This document shows, piece by piece, positions 31,441 to 42,703 of a DNA stretch of 64,000 bases. The DNA is from Tipula vernalis (lineage: Eukaryota; Arthropoda; Insecta; Diptera; Tipulidae). The stretch's first letter is position 1; each line of letters opens with the position of its first letter. The translations under genes were made by a program, and so were the position numbers. The notes beneath the pieces were generated by a model, which had not been told where the DNA came from, ran no database searches, and worked only from the letters and a program-made list of their open reading frames with translations. The stretch spans positions 353,257,034 to 353,321,033 of the forward strand of contig OY282558.1 in the NCBI GenBank assembly GCA_958295665.1, read 5' to 3'.

Positions 31441-32444
31441 CATATGGTTTGAAAAATTTAAGAAACGTTCAAATTTACAAAATGTAAAAATAAGAGAAGA
31501 GGCAAATTATTTAAAGCCACAAATTTTTAATGTGGATGAAACCGGACTTTACTGTAAAAAATGCTTGAACGTACGTACGTATTCATAAGGAAGCGAAGTC
31601 TGTGCCAGGATTTAAGACATTTAAGGACAGAATAACCATTTTATTAGGTGGACATATTGCTGGTTATCGATCGAAACCGTTTATCATTCATCGATCAAAA
31701 AATCCAAGAACTTTTAAAGGAGTAAATACCAATATGCTACCAGTGCATTACCGCCCAAACAAAAAGGCATGGATGACACAATTACTTTTTGAAGACTGGT
31801 TTATGAAAGTGTTCGCACCTGAAGTAAAAGAATATTGCAATCGACAGGATATTCCTTTTAAGATTCTTTTACTACTCGATAATGCACCAGGACATCCAAC
31901 TCATCTAGGCGATTTACACCCGAATATACAAATTAAGTATTTACCTCCAAATAGCACCAGTATTTTACAGCCCATGGAGCAAGGAGCTATAGCCACATTT
32001 AAGGCTCATTACCTTAAAATTACGTCCAGCCAAGCAATTGAGGCTCTTGAAAATTTAACAACATTAAAAGAGTTTTGGTCGAATTACAATGTTTTACAAG
32101 GTATCAAACATATAGCCAGTCGATGGCAAAAAGTTACGCCTTCTTGCATGAGTGGAATTTGGAAAAAAAATTCAACACGATTTGAACAAAATACTAGTGC
32201 GATAATTCCGAACATTGATCAAATTACAGATCAGATCGTAAAACTTGGGGAGCAGCTTAATCTCGATGTTGACAGAGATGATATTAACCAACTTATAGCA
32301 TTCGAAGCGGATAATCTTACGAATGAAGACTTACAGGCTATTGAAGAACAAAGTGTTGCAAAAGAACACGAGGTGAAAGTAACCCAAATGATGATGGGAG
32401 AAATTATCGAGAAATTTTGCCAGTTTCAGTTTCGATCTGAGTGA
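31441..32444 (+). pseudogene. Tigger/pogo-type transposase pseudogene (DDE_1)
   Basis: The N-terminal DNA-binding half is missing. From about 31500 the frame-broken start of the nuclease reads KPQIFNVDETGLYCKK (first Asp). From 31602 the rest is open for 280 codons: FKDRITILLGGHIAG, LLLLDNAPGHP (second Asp), LPPNSTSILQPMEQGAI, then a helical C-terminal region. In Tigger and pogo relatives the third catalytic residue sits in LQPMDQG; here it is Glu, a conservative change that may matter for activity. At least one frameshift near 31590 separates the two parts. The last 15 codons (EIIEKFCQFQFRSE) lie in an inverted duplication that continues downstream. Confidence 0.85.
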
Positions 32445-32980
32445 GAATAACGAAAAATTTAATTTTTTATCAGGCTATAGCGACTGAAAATGCTAATTAC
32501 ACTTTAGATTATTTTCTATATATAGAAGACAAACGTGTAGTTAAGTATTAGCGAATTATACGCAAACACACATATTAAACTCTTAATAAATTTCAATTTT
32601 CGTTATTCTCACTCAGATCGAAACTGAAACTGGCAAAATTTCTCGATAATTTCTCCCTTCGTAAAAAAAAACAATTATTTGGTTTAAGTACCGACAAAAC
32701 TTAACATTTTCAAAACAGAAATCGTATTTATGCGTTAAATAAAGTTAAATTGAAATTTATAAGGAGTTTAATATGTGTGTTTGCGTATAATTCGCTAATA
32801 CTTAACTACGCATTTGTCTTCTATATATAGAAAATAATCTAAAGTGTAATTAGCATTTTCAGTCGCTGTAGCCTGATGAGATTGACTGGTAAAAAATTAA
32901 ATTTTTCATTATTCTCACTCAGATCGAAACTGAAACTGGCAAAATTTCTCGATAATTTCTTCCTTCGTATAAAAAAAAAT
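32382..32980. repeat. Large inverted duplication overlapping the Tigger 3' end
   Basis: Arms of about 200 bp: 32382-32600 (containing GAGAAATTTTGCCAGTTTCA and a TTTTCTATATATAGAAGACA block) and 32747-32980, its reverse complement with scattered changes. A third copy of the terminal block in the second orientation lies at 32592-32710, so the end block occurs three times. The sequence TCGATAATTTCT(C/T)CCTTCGT marks the outer edge of each inverted copy. It may be a fold-back element derived from the transposon end. Confidence 0.8.
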
Positions 32981-33015
32981 AATTATTTGGTTTAAGTACC
33001 GAGAAAACTTAACAT

Positions 33016-33164
33016 TTCCAAATGATGATGTTAATCCACAAAACAATTCACGACAAAATAAATGGCTGAAGTCTTCCACCAAATTAATCAGGGACTGCAT
33101 AAAATAGAACAAATGGAAGCAACAAAGAAAGGTTTTCAAAAGTAAGTCGGCTAGTTCAAGACAA
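33016..33164. other. Short spacer
   Basis: Nothing recognised; it ends in the TA target of the next MITE. Confidence 0.4.
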
Positions 33165-33166
33165 TA

Positions 33167-33399
33167 TCGTCGTGTCCAAATAAGAGTATTACATCTGCAA
33201 ATCGCTAATTTTTTGAAGAGGCTTTAAAGTTGTTAATGCTAATTTCGTCTTAATTTTCTTTTAAATAAAGTCCTTTCCAGAAAGTGTGGCAAGAACTTTA
33301 TTTAGAAAAAACTAAGCCAAATTTAACAATAAAAACTTGACACGCCCCTCCAACAAATTAATGGTTTGCAGATGTAATACTCTTATTTGGACACGTCGA
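33167..33399. mobile_element. MITE with 35-bp inverted repeats and TA target (mariner type)
   Basis: A 233-bp element flanked by TA at 33165-33166 and 33400-33401. The inverted repeats start TCGTCGTGTCCAAATAAGAG and continue to CATCTGCAAA, with a single mismatch in about 35 bp. No coding capacity. Near-identical ends suggest a young insertion. Confidence 0.88.
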
Positions 33400-33401
33400 T
33401 A

Positions 33402-33733
33402 TAGCATTTTATTATTAAATTTATCGTAAAATGAAAGCGAGGACGGTTCAAACAGATAGATCTACATATCTGAGATCAATCTGTCCAAAAAGCTAACGAT
33501 ACGTATTCTAGCACTTCAGTTGCTGAATCGAGCGTAATGGATTGCGATTATGTAATAAGTTCGGATGAAGATTAAATAACTCTTAATTTTATGGATTTGT
33601 ACAATGAACTGTCATTAGTATAATTTTGAGCGCTCTGTCATTACTGCTTTGACAGATATATCAGTGTGAAGTCTGTTGCAATTTTTTTCAGCAGCTCTGT
33701 AATTAGTTCACGGGGTAAAATTGTGCATTTTTC
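33402..33733. other. Intergenic, no gene recognised
   Basis: AT-rich, no recognised features. Confidence 0.4.
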
Positions 33734-33735
33734 TA

Positions 33736-34628
33736 TTGACGATTGGAGCATCACAGATTCCACCTAGTGGAAATTTTTTAAACTGAGGTAGCTGCTAATT
33801 TGACGTTCGAAATTGTTGTAAAGAATTCCAATTTTGAACTGTAAACACAATTTTTACTTACCAGATTGCTAATAATCGTAAATAATTCATATTTTGGATT
33901 ATAAAAACAATTTTTAACTACCGGATTGCAAAATTTCCTTTCGTCGCATTTATGAGAAATGTCATTTTAGCAGTTGCCTCATTTGAACTTTTTTCCTCGA
34001 GAGGCGCTTTCTCTACTTTTACAATCGTCAATTGACGATTGTAAAAGTAGAGAAAGCGCCTCTCGAGGAAAAAAGTTAAAATGAGGCAACAGCCAAAATG
34101 ACATTTCTCATAAATGCGACGAAAGAAATTTTTGCAATCCGGTAATTAAAAATTGTTTTTATAATCCAAAATTGGAATTATTTACAATTATTATCAATCT
34201 GGCAGGTAAAAATTGTGTTTACAGTTCAAAATTGGAATTGTTTACAACAATTTCGAACGTCAAATTAGCAGCTACCTCAGTTTGAAAATTTTCCTCTAGG
34301 TGGAATCTGTGATGGTCCAATCGTCAATTCAATTGACGATTGGAGCATCACAGATTCCACCTAGTGGAAAATTTTTAAACTGAGGTAGCTGCTAATTTGA
34401 CGTTCGAAATTGTTGTAAACAATTCCAATTTTGAACTGGAAACACAATTTTTACCTACCAGATTGATAATAATTGTAAATAATTCCAATTTTGGATTGTA
34501 AAAACCATTTTTAATTACCGGATTGCAAAAATTTCTTTCGTCGCATTTATGAGAAATGTCATTTTGGCTGTTGCCTCATTTGAACTTTTTTCCTCGAGAG
34601 GCGCTTTCTCTACTTTTACAATCGTCAA
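33736..34628. mobile_element. Three-copy MITE cluster flanked by one TA pair
   Basis: Three copies of a 296-bp MITE with terminal TTGACGATTG: 33736-34031 (plus), 34032-34327 (inverted) and 34333-34628 (plus). Copies 1 and 2 abut exactly (CAATCGTCAATTGACGATTG), while 2 and 3 are separated by 5 bp. TA occurs only at the outer edges (33734-33735 and 34629-34630), which suggests the cluster behaves as one insertion or formed by end-to-end joining. A fourth, solitary copy is at 37477. Confidence 0.92.
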
Positions 34629-34630
34629 TA

Positions 34631-35327
34631 ACGAATTTATATAAGGTTTTTACAGTAAAGAAACTTCCACTGCGTCAGTTGAGTTTGTTTTTCGAATACT
34701 AAAGCAGTGTGCAGAGTCCTTTGGCGTTTGAATATTCTGATTTTGGAATTTAAATGTTTTTTAACACCTTCAAAATTCATAAGAAATATAAACTTGTAAA
34801 AATTAAAATTTGCGCAATTTCTTAAATCCTACTCTCAAAATCAGACAATTTTAATTTATGCGACACGGAAGCTAGATAATAGGAAGAAATAGTTTTAAAT
34901 TAAGGATGTAAAGCAAATTTTTAAGCGAAATAAAAGCTTGACTTGTTAATAGGTACAAGAATGAATTTGTAGTTAAGCCATTGATATATTATGTAACTAT
35001 TACTGGTTTTGCAAAGTGGATAGTACAATACTATTTTACTATCTGCCATAATCGGTTTTACACCGCATAAAATATTAAAACTAAAACGGAAAATTAAAAC
35101 ACAATAAAGAAAAAGTATAATTTCAGAATACACATAAATGTTTCTAAACTAATTTATCAACACTAAATCATGTCAAACTGTCAAGAAAATACTACTTTCG
35201 CGAACGGTGCCATCTGTTAGGAAACATGACCTTCCAGATGACGCCACAAGTTTTCACTACTAATTTATTATTGTAGAAAACAGTCTTGAAGCTAGATGTC
35301 ACTACTACTGCTAATTATTCTTATAAT
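34631..35327. other. Intergenic, no gene recognised
   Basis: ORF 34921-35133 (minus) is hydrophobic and AT-rich and is not recognised. Confidence 0.4.
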
Positions 35328-35664
35328 GGGCGTTTTCGGAAATAGATCCTGAATAACTTCAAGGTAACTTTTAATTTTTCTTATGTTGGTAAAAAATTAT
35401 CCTAGTTATCCACCACATACGAAATGTTAAAAAAAAAATTTTGATATGAAAGCAAAAAAATCGAAAATGAATTTTAAGGGATAATTCAAAAACATACAAA
35501 ATAATTTGTCTAAAACACATTTATGTTAATCCTAATATGTATCCGTTTTTATGTTAATTTGTATTTACAGCTAATAATAAAAAAAAATTAAAGCCACATC
35601 ATCTAAACTAAAAATGGTCGAAAGTTAGCCTGATGTTTGTCAGGATCTATTTCCGAAAACGGCT
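35328..35664. mobile_element. MITE with 22-bp inverted repeats
   Basis: CGTTTTCGGAAATAGATCCT begins at 35331 and its reverse complement ends at 35661. About 335 bp of AT-rich non-coding sequence lie between. The exact ends and target duplication are unclear; a TAAT/TTA-like flank is possible. Confidence 0.75.
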
Positions 35665-35882
35665 AATAATGCTGTTAAATTATTTTTAAAAGTGTTTTTT
35701 GACTATGTGAGTGTTTGTTACGATTTAATAAATTATTATTAATCGTAGTAACTGTTTTGTTCCAGTTGTTTTCGCCTCAATTCCACTGTGAATCAAAGTT
35801 TGTCAGTAAATATAACTTGAGATAAAAATATAAAATCGGTGGTTGTGTGAACGAGACACACAACGGAGTCAGTCAAGTTTTT

Positions 35883-36449
35883 ATGCCCGATTTAGATGAA
35901 GAAAAATGTTTGCCTTGCAAAAAAAGAAGATATTAGTACATTACAATTTTCGTTTGAATGACAAGAACAAAACATAAACATGCAAAATTATGTTAGCGTT
36001 TTTTTTACCAATTGTTACTATAAAAACATTAAAAATAAATATGATACTATAAAATATACTCGACCCGACTATATTTTTTGATATTTTATAGTAACAAACA
36101 AACACAAAAAAAGTATATTATGAAAACCTATACGATGACCAGAAGTCAAATGTTATAGCAGAAAAAATCAAATCAAAAGCAGTCTTCCCAATTTTATTTA
36201 TTAAGTTTTATTTTTGTCACTAACAATCTTATTTATTGTTATAAATTTTATTTTTGTCACATTACTGATAAATGTCAAAAAATATAACATCCAATTATGT
36301 ATAAGCCGCCAAAAAATTATAGCATCGCCATTTTGGTTTACATAGTCCTTTCTCATTTTAACTAATGGATATTTTTTTATTGCGTGCAGCTCTATGTAAG
36401 GCAAACATTTTTTGCAAGGCAAACATTTTTCTTCATCTAAATCGGGCAT
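35883..36449. repeat. Inverted repeat with open reading arms (CxxC peptide)
   Basis: A perfect 42-bp sequence occurs at 35883-35924 and again inverted at 36408-36449. Both begin ATG and read MPDLDEEKCLPCKK. The left arm runs into a stop after three more codons; the right arm (minus strand) stays open for 82 codons (36449-36201) with a second copy of the CLPC-like phrase. About 480 bp of AT-rich sequence separate them. No protein family is recognised. It may be a duplicated and inverted first exon, or an end of an unknown element. Confidence 0.65.
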
Positions 36450-37474
36450 TACTTACAAAAAATGTGTATCTGGGTTAGTGCACTGAGGTCGAAATTAAAA
36501 AAAAGTATCAAATCGAGAGCTATTTATGGCAGTCCAACTAATACATCTACATAAATATTGTGTACCAGTGAAAAATATTTCTGGCACACGCTGATAATTT
36601 TAATTGTTTGGTATTTTTATGGGCAAGATTTTTTTAAATTTTGTATTTTATGACGGAAATAATTTGAATAAAATAATTCTGATATGAGTGTTAATAATAA
36701 TTAAATTTTTAGATTATTTTGAAACGTGAAAATAATCGATTTAATACTAATTCATAATTTTTTTTAATAATTATTGGTTATGTTTTTGTTTGCTGTCAAG
36801 ATGTATCCATAAAATTTGCTATAAAAAAAACAATAACAAAATACTTTGTCTTTGTCTCTCTGATGGATTATTATTTTTTGTCTTCTTCCAACTTCAAGTC
36901 AGTTCAGTCAATTTTTCACAGTGGAATTGGGGTTTTACTTTTAATTCCTTTTTAATATTCTCTAAAATAATTTAATAATAATTTTATAGTTTAAATTATT
37001 TATAAATATTTGTTTAAATAATTATGTATAATATTCTTAATTCCTAATTTATCGGTTGTATCCATTTTTGTATTTCAAGAAGAAAGGTACGATACGTAGT
37101 GATAAATGAGCGAAGAGTTTACCATTGGTGTCGTTTAGTGCTGCCACCTTTTGGAAAACGTAAAGTACTTTCGTTCTAATTTTAGTAGTGACAACTAGCG
37201 GCAAATGTACTCAACATTTTACTAATTTCGCTCGATCTGCCCCCTTTCGGAAAACATGATCTATACACTGTCATAAATTTTCCTTCTACAATAAAATAAA
37301 TAAAACATCTACGTTGTAAACTCGATATATGCTGAACTGAAAAAAACGTTTATTATTACGCTTAATAAAAGACCCCGTAAAGTTGTTGTTTACTGCCTTA
37401 TAAAGGAAATCAATTAAGTTCTGTAACAGAATTTTTTCAATTAAGCAGCCGATATTTTTATTTTTTTTAATAGC
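36450..37474. other. Intergenic, no gene recognised
   Basis: AT-rich; ORFs 36790-36975 and 37286-37504 have no recognised similarity, and the latter runs into the MITE. Confidence 0.4.
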
Positions 37475-37476
37475 TA

Positions 37477-37771
37477 TTGACGATTGGAGCATCACCGATT
37501 CCACCTAGTGGAAAATTTTTAAACTGAGGTAGCTGCTAATTTGACGTTCGAAATTGTTGTAAAGAATTCCAATTTTGAACTGTAAACACAATTTTTACTT
37601 ACCAGATTGCTAATAATTGTAAATAATTCATATTTTGGATTATAAAAACAATTTTTAACTACCGGATTGCAAAATTTCTTGCGTCGCATTTATGAGAAAT
37701 GTCATTTTGGCAGTTGCCTCATTTGAACTTTTTTCCTCGAGAGGCGCTTTCTCTACTTTTACAATCGTCAA
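37477..37771 (+). mobile_element. Solitary copy of the TTGACGATTG MITE
   Basis: A 295-bp copy of the family in the 33736 cluster, flanked by TA at 37475-37476 and 37772-37773. It has the same left end (TTGACGATTGGAGCATCA) and right end (TTTTACAATCGTCAA). It is closest to the first copy of the cluster. Confidence 0.93.
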
Positions 37772-37773
37772 TA

Positions 37774-38379
37774 GGACAGAGCTATATCACAGAATACAAC
37801 CAGAACAGACATAACGCTGTTTTTGTATGGAAAAATTTGGACTCATTTTTTTCACCTTGATTTGCCGAAGGTAAGAGAAAGTTGGATTATGTATTCTTTG
37901 GTTTACTTGCTTTGATTTGAAATAATAAAAATTGAGAATCCTTAACAGTGTAGTTAGTGAAATTATTTGACAAGTTTTGTTTTGACTGCATAATTTATAT
38001 TAACTACTTTAATATTCAAAAATAATTATACTTCAATGTCCACAAAAGAAGGTAAGATGAAAAAAAAAATTGATCCACGCAATGTCTATTCTGGTTAATC
38101 TTTCTTCTGTGGCTATAGGTTACTCTTACGTTGCTAAGAGAGACGTTCGACCAACGTGCCAGCATTGTGAAAAATAGACGTTTGAGGCACGAAAGAAACC
38201 AGACGTTTTGGACATGTAAAACTTCTTTCCATTACTTGCTTTGCCGAACTTCTTTCCATTACTTCCCCTTGGGTCTTATATTTATTCGAATAAAATTGAT
38301 AAATAAATTTGGGTTCAATCTAGTTCCAAATAAAATATTTGTTTACTATACTTTACTCTGAACTTGACTGCTTAAACAT
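37774..38379. other. Intergenic, no gene recognised
   Basis: ORF 38131-38361 (plus) is not recognised. From about 38380 the sequence is homologous to the flank of gene E. Confidence 0.4.
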
Positions 38380-38834
38380 GTTTGATACACGTTTTATTTC
38401 CAACATTAAGCATTGTTTTCATATCACCCCAACATTGGTTTTCTTTAATGTACATATAAGTATGTAGACATAATACAACACAAACCACAGTATACATAGA
38501 AACCAAGATACAAAATTTGAAATACCCTCTCTCTCTTCCAATTCATTATTTTGTTAAGCGTCAGCATTAATTTATTCGTATAATGGCGTCACACAAAATA
38601 CCGATACAATTTTTTGGTATTTTCTAAGTATAAAATTGTGATTTTATGTATGCATCCATTCAGTAGTATAGTAGTTTCATGTTGGGCTCAGCGTAACATT
38701 GATAAGTTCGTGCTTATAAATTACAAATAAATAAACATACATTTTGGATTTTAATCAGAACTACAATAAGAGGAATATCAGTTTGCTTGTGTGTTGTGTT
38801 ATTATATTGTTTACATACTCAAAATTCTAATAAA

Positions 38835-38880
38835 TGAGTCATGCTTAGTGAATTGGTTTTATATAAACAGCTGACTCAAT
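38835..38880 (+). promoter_or_regulatory. Promoter of gene D: TATA box between AP-1-like sites
   Basis: TGAGTCA at 38835-38841 and TGACTCA at 38872-38878 are AP-1/bZIP-like sites. TATATAAA at 38860-38867 lies between them, about 52 bp before the ATG. The block, including AATTGGTTTTATATAAACAG, is almost identical upstream of gene E (TGAGTCA 53529-53535, TATATAAA 53556-53563), although the second site there has changed to TGACTCG. Confidence 0.6.
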
Positions 38881-38918
38881 AGATATTTGTGTTATTTCAT
38901 TTTTGACCCGTGTCAGCA

Positions 38919-40764
38919 ATGGAAGAAAATATTTCATCAGATTGCGATAATAAGCATGAACCAAAAATGGATAACGATTTTAGTACTTTACCGCCACATG
39001 TAAGTGAAGTGTGAGGTAGTGTACTAATATGAAATTTTTTGTATTTTCTTTTTTATTTTTCTCCGAATTTGGTTTGTTGTGTAGGTTTTAAGCAATATAC
39101 TGTATCACCTGCCAATGGAAGATTTTAAGAATGCATCACAAACATGTAAACCATGGTATTATGCGTCCTGCGATCCAAAAATATCGAAAAAAATGTGGTT
39201 ATATTTTACATCGGAGCCTACAGACAGCATGGACATTTTTGTGCGACCCGTTACCAAAGTTAGTTTTTTGTATGTAAACTTTGATAAATTTGATTACAAG
39301 AAACTGTTACGACGTTTTGGCTACAAAATAACCGAATTGTATATAAATTCTTGTGCCCGGCTTCGAATGACTCAACTTTTCGAAATGTTCATTTATTTAC
39401 CCAACCTTGAATCATTATCCCTTGACTACGGTAACCGTTATTTTAAACCAAACAATTTCTATAAACATGGACGAATCACAAAACAAAAAGCAAAAATTAT
39501 GCGAAATTTGGGTCGAATTAAGGAGCTGCATATCACCACAAATGAGAAAAATCTGAAAGGAGCTGAAATACTTCTAAACTATTGTACAAACGTAAAAACA
39601 TTACATTGGAACGAGGGTTTGTATCAGGAAAATCCGGATTATTTTTTACATAATGTGCTGGTAAACAGGAATAATAATTGTACGTCCGAACGCCTAGAGA
39701 GTTTGACGGTGCATACGATCGATCGAAAACAGAATAGCAAATTTTTTGAGCATCTAGTCATCTTAAATCGATTGAATTTGCGTTCGCTGGATTTGAAAGA
39801 GATTAATGAAACATATTATGATGTTATGTTTAAGGAGTTTTGTAAAACATACAATAAGCTGGAGGAACTAAAAATGAACGGGTGTAATGATCAGCATTTG
39901 GCGGACATATGCAAATATATGCGCAATTTGAAGTCGCTCAATCTGGACAATGTAACCGCTACTAGCTTTAGCCAGATTTGCAATTTAAAATATTTAGAGG
40001 TGAGAGCTATTTAATTTAAATATAAAAATGAAGAAATATGGTGTTTATTTATGTTATTTTAATCTTCAGAATTTAACCCTACGCCGAACAGTTTTAACAA
40101 CTGATGATGCATTAACCGAGTTATTTAGGCTGAAACCAAAAACCCTACATGAATTGTCACTTAATAATATAAGCACCGTCCTATTGAAAGAAATTTGTGA
40201 AAATCTACCTCAGTTAAAGCGTTTGCATTTAGAATGTATTGACACCAAAGAATGTGAACCAATTTTTCGTCATTTAACAAAACTGGAGCAAATCCATTTG
40301 GAATTTGTAGATACATGCCAGACAAATTCGAAACTAATAGAAAGTGATCCAGAATGGAATGCGACCAAGTTGATCGAAATGGAAGATTTATACTTGAACA
40401 CATTTCTACCGGGATTTACGCCAGATTTAATAGCCAACATGCCAAAATTAAAAACGAAACATCATGAATATATTTGTAAGTTGTTGTTTAGGTCTGTTAT
40501 AATTTGATTTAAGACGAATTATTTTATTTGATTGCAGTTGACCCGCCAGATCCTGAAGATGTAGAGGAAGAAAATGCAAACGAAGATGGAAATAATGAAG
40601 AAAATAATGAGACTGAAGAAGAACAACTAGACGCACCATACGATCCACCGGTCGAAGATGAAGTGCCTGAGGAAGAGGAAAATCGTGAATATGACCTAAC
40701 AGAGTTTGAATTTTATTCTGAGTGGTTTTGTGATTCAATAATAGAAACTGTGATAAATATTTAA
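38919..40764 (+). CDS. F-box / leucine-rich-repeat protein with acidic tail (gene D)
   Basis: Four exons: 38919-38999, 39085-39999, 40070-40475 and 40538-40764. All introns are GT-AG, of 85, 70 and 62 bp; the first two are phase 0, the last phase 1. The protein is 542 residues. The F-box (about 22-62) is FSTLPPH then VLSNILYHLPMED, with CKPWYYASCDP. A long series of irregular leucine-rich repeats follows (e.g. LEELKMNGCNDQHLADI, LKRLHLECIDTKECEPI). The C-terminal family motif is LPGFTPDLIANMPKL. Exon 4 is an acidic tail rich in Glu/Asp, ending DLTEFEFYSEWF. No signal peptide is seen, so it should act in the cytosol or nucleus as an SCF-type ubiquitin-ligase substrate receptor (Skp1 via the F-box, substrate via the repeats). 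Its closest relative is gene E, with the same exon lengths in exons 1-3. The substrate is unknown. Confidence 0.92.
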
Positions 40765-40800
40765 AATATGGTTTATTGTTTTGTTTTCGAATTTCCATCG

Positions 40801-41060
40801 TAACAATATTTGTGATCCGGAACTAGTCGAAAAAATCACTTCGAAAATACACTGATAACAACCACAGAGGCCTTCGGATTATCAGGTCAGGGTTAAATGG
40901 TTTTGATGGTTCAGGGTCATACGAAACTTGCATCCATCGATTAACGTTGAAGATTTGAAAAGTGAGTTAATTAACATGAGGCAAAGTGGAACGATAAAGC
41001 ACTCCCACTTTTTTAAGTTGAGCTTCGAATGAGTGAATCAAATAAAGAAATACGTTCGAT
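40801..41060. other. 3' flank of gene D
   Basis: No gene recognised; leads into a decayed Jockey-like element. Confidence 0.4.
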
Positions 41061-42703
41061 AAGTAGGGGAAGTGATACAATACACTAATTGTCAAAGATA
41101 CGGATATACTAAATCTTATTGCAATCACGGATCCATATGTGTGAAATGTACAGGTGAACATCAAACAAATTTGTAATCGTAGACATCCAGCCAACTATAG
41201 AGGTTGCAGTGTTTATAAAGAAGTTCAAAAAATAATCGGGAAGTCGCAACCCGCAACAAAAGGGAATCCATCTTACCTGTTAGTTACTGAGACAACATAT
41301 GCGCAGTTAGTCAAAGATTCAATTAAAGGTCAAACTTTGGATGAAAATTGTTCCAAAGGAAGCCATTCAACGAACAATTCTAAAAATCAAGAACAACTGC
41401 TCGACCAGTCTTCTACACAACGGTTGAAAATTATGATGGAAAAATTAATTACCAAATTTATAGTATCCTTAATCTTCTAATGATCATTGCCTTCAAAACA
41501 TTGAATGCCCAGAACACATAAATTAGCAATCTAGAATGCCAACGGTATATCACAACATGGACAAGAAGTTGAAAGTTTCTTAATAGAACAAGAAATTCCA
41601 GCAAAACTTTTCTAAAAATACTCAGATACACCATTCGTGACACAAATCATTCTGATGGAACTGCTCATGGTGGCACTATAACGGTAGTCAAAATATAATT
41701 AAACACCGTGAAATAGAAAAGTATAAGGAGCATCTTCAAGCAACTACTTTAGTAATAGAAGATTGGCTAGAACCTACAATCCTTTCGCGACCATATACTG
41801 TCCGCCAAAACATGCAATAAAAATGGATCAATTTGATCATTTTTACAGTTCTTTGGGTCATCGTTTTATAGCAGGGGTGATTATAATGTAAAACACTAAC
41901 AGTGGGGATTATAGTTAGCGACAACGAGAGGCCGAGAATTATTTCAATCAATTAAAAAAAATAATAATATTTATCATGTATCAAACAGTGAACCTACCTA
42001 TTGACCAAGTGATAGGATTAAATCACACACGTCATAGATTTCTACGTCACATTATATTACAAAGACGGTGAAGACTTTGGGGACAAATATAGTGAATACA
42101 TAGAAATAACCAAGGCAGGAACTGCTCCTTATATTAGGTAACAGAGAAGGAGATTGACTTAAATCAAGTAGTGGAACATCTCAATGAATGTATTCATTCG
42201 GAAACTTGCAAGTCCACACCACAACAAAATGAGAAAGAAAAGAATGGGGAATGTTCGAATGTTGTCAAGAAAATGATTAAGGAAAAAATAAAGTTAAGAC
42301 AGTGCAATGGCAACGATATCGACTAGTGGGAGATAAACGTCACAAACAAGGGAGATAAAAGTCACAAAACAACCGTCGCACAGTTAAAAGAACTGCTTCT
42401 CAGTGAAAAAACCAACCAATTCAAGAATATTTATAACAACTCTCACCAACAAAAAATATAGATTATTCTCTGTGGAAGACGACTAAGAAGCTGAAACAAC
42501 TCCAACAGCATATTCCGCCGATACGTAAAAGAGATGGTCATTGGCCGGGAAATAATGAAGAAAAGGCTGAAGTATTTGCATACCATTTTGAAAGGGTATT
42601 TCAACCACATCCATCAGAAAGTACTATCCGAAGTGTTCTATGTTAGAAATAGGAACCGTGATACAGAGAGAGTTAAATCCAAAAAAGGCGCCAGGATATG
42701 ATA
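41061..42703 (+). mobile_element. Jockey-like LINE relic, part 1 (ORF1 end to start of RT)
   Basis: Strongly decayed, on the plus strand. CQRYGYTKSYC and CVKCTGEH zinc knuckles are readable near 41090-41150, then HPANYRGCSV and TTYAQLVKDS near 41190-41320, as in ORF1 of the LINE at 25090. Near 42450-42620 are IDYSLWKTTK..., GHWPGNNEEKAEVFAYHFE and FQPHPSES, and near 42680 KKAPGYDII, the entry to the RT. It is a different, older copy of the same clade as the 25090 LINE. The endonuclease lies between 41500 and 42250 in broken frames. Sequence resumes at 45487. Confidence 0.75.
41154..41480 (+). pseudogene. LINE ORF1 fragment (zinc-knuckle end)
   Basis: A 108-codon open piece carrying RHPANYRGCSVYKEVQKI and TTYAQLVKDS, homologous to the end of ORF1 in the LINE at 25090. 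The first two zinc knuckles are in another frame just upstream. Confidence 0.65.

Larger units (their letters stand above)
38380..40800 (+). repeat. Segmental duplication unit 1 (contains gene D)
   Basis: Aligns with 53060-55560. Shared landmarks are ACACGTTT(T/C)ATTT and AAGCA(T)TGTTTTCAT near the left edge, a CT-rich run, the TGAGTCATGCTTA promoter block, all four exons and the exon-intron pattern. Confidence 0.85.
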
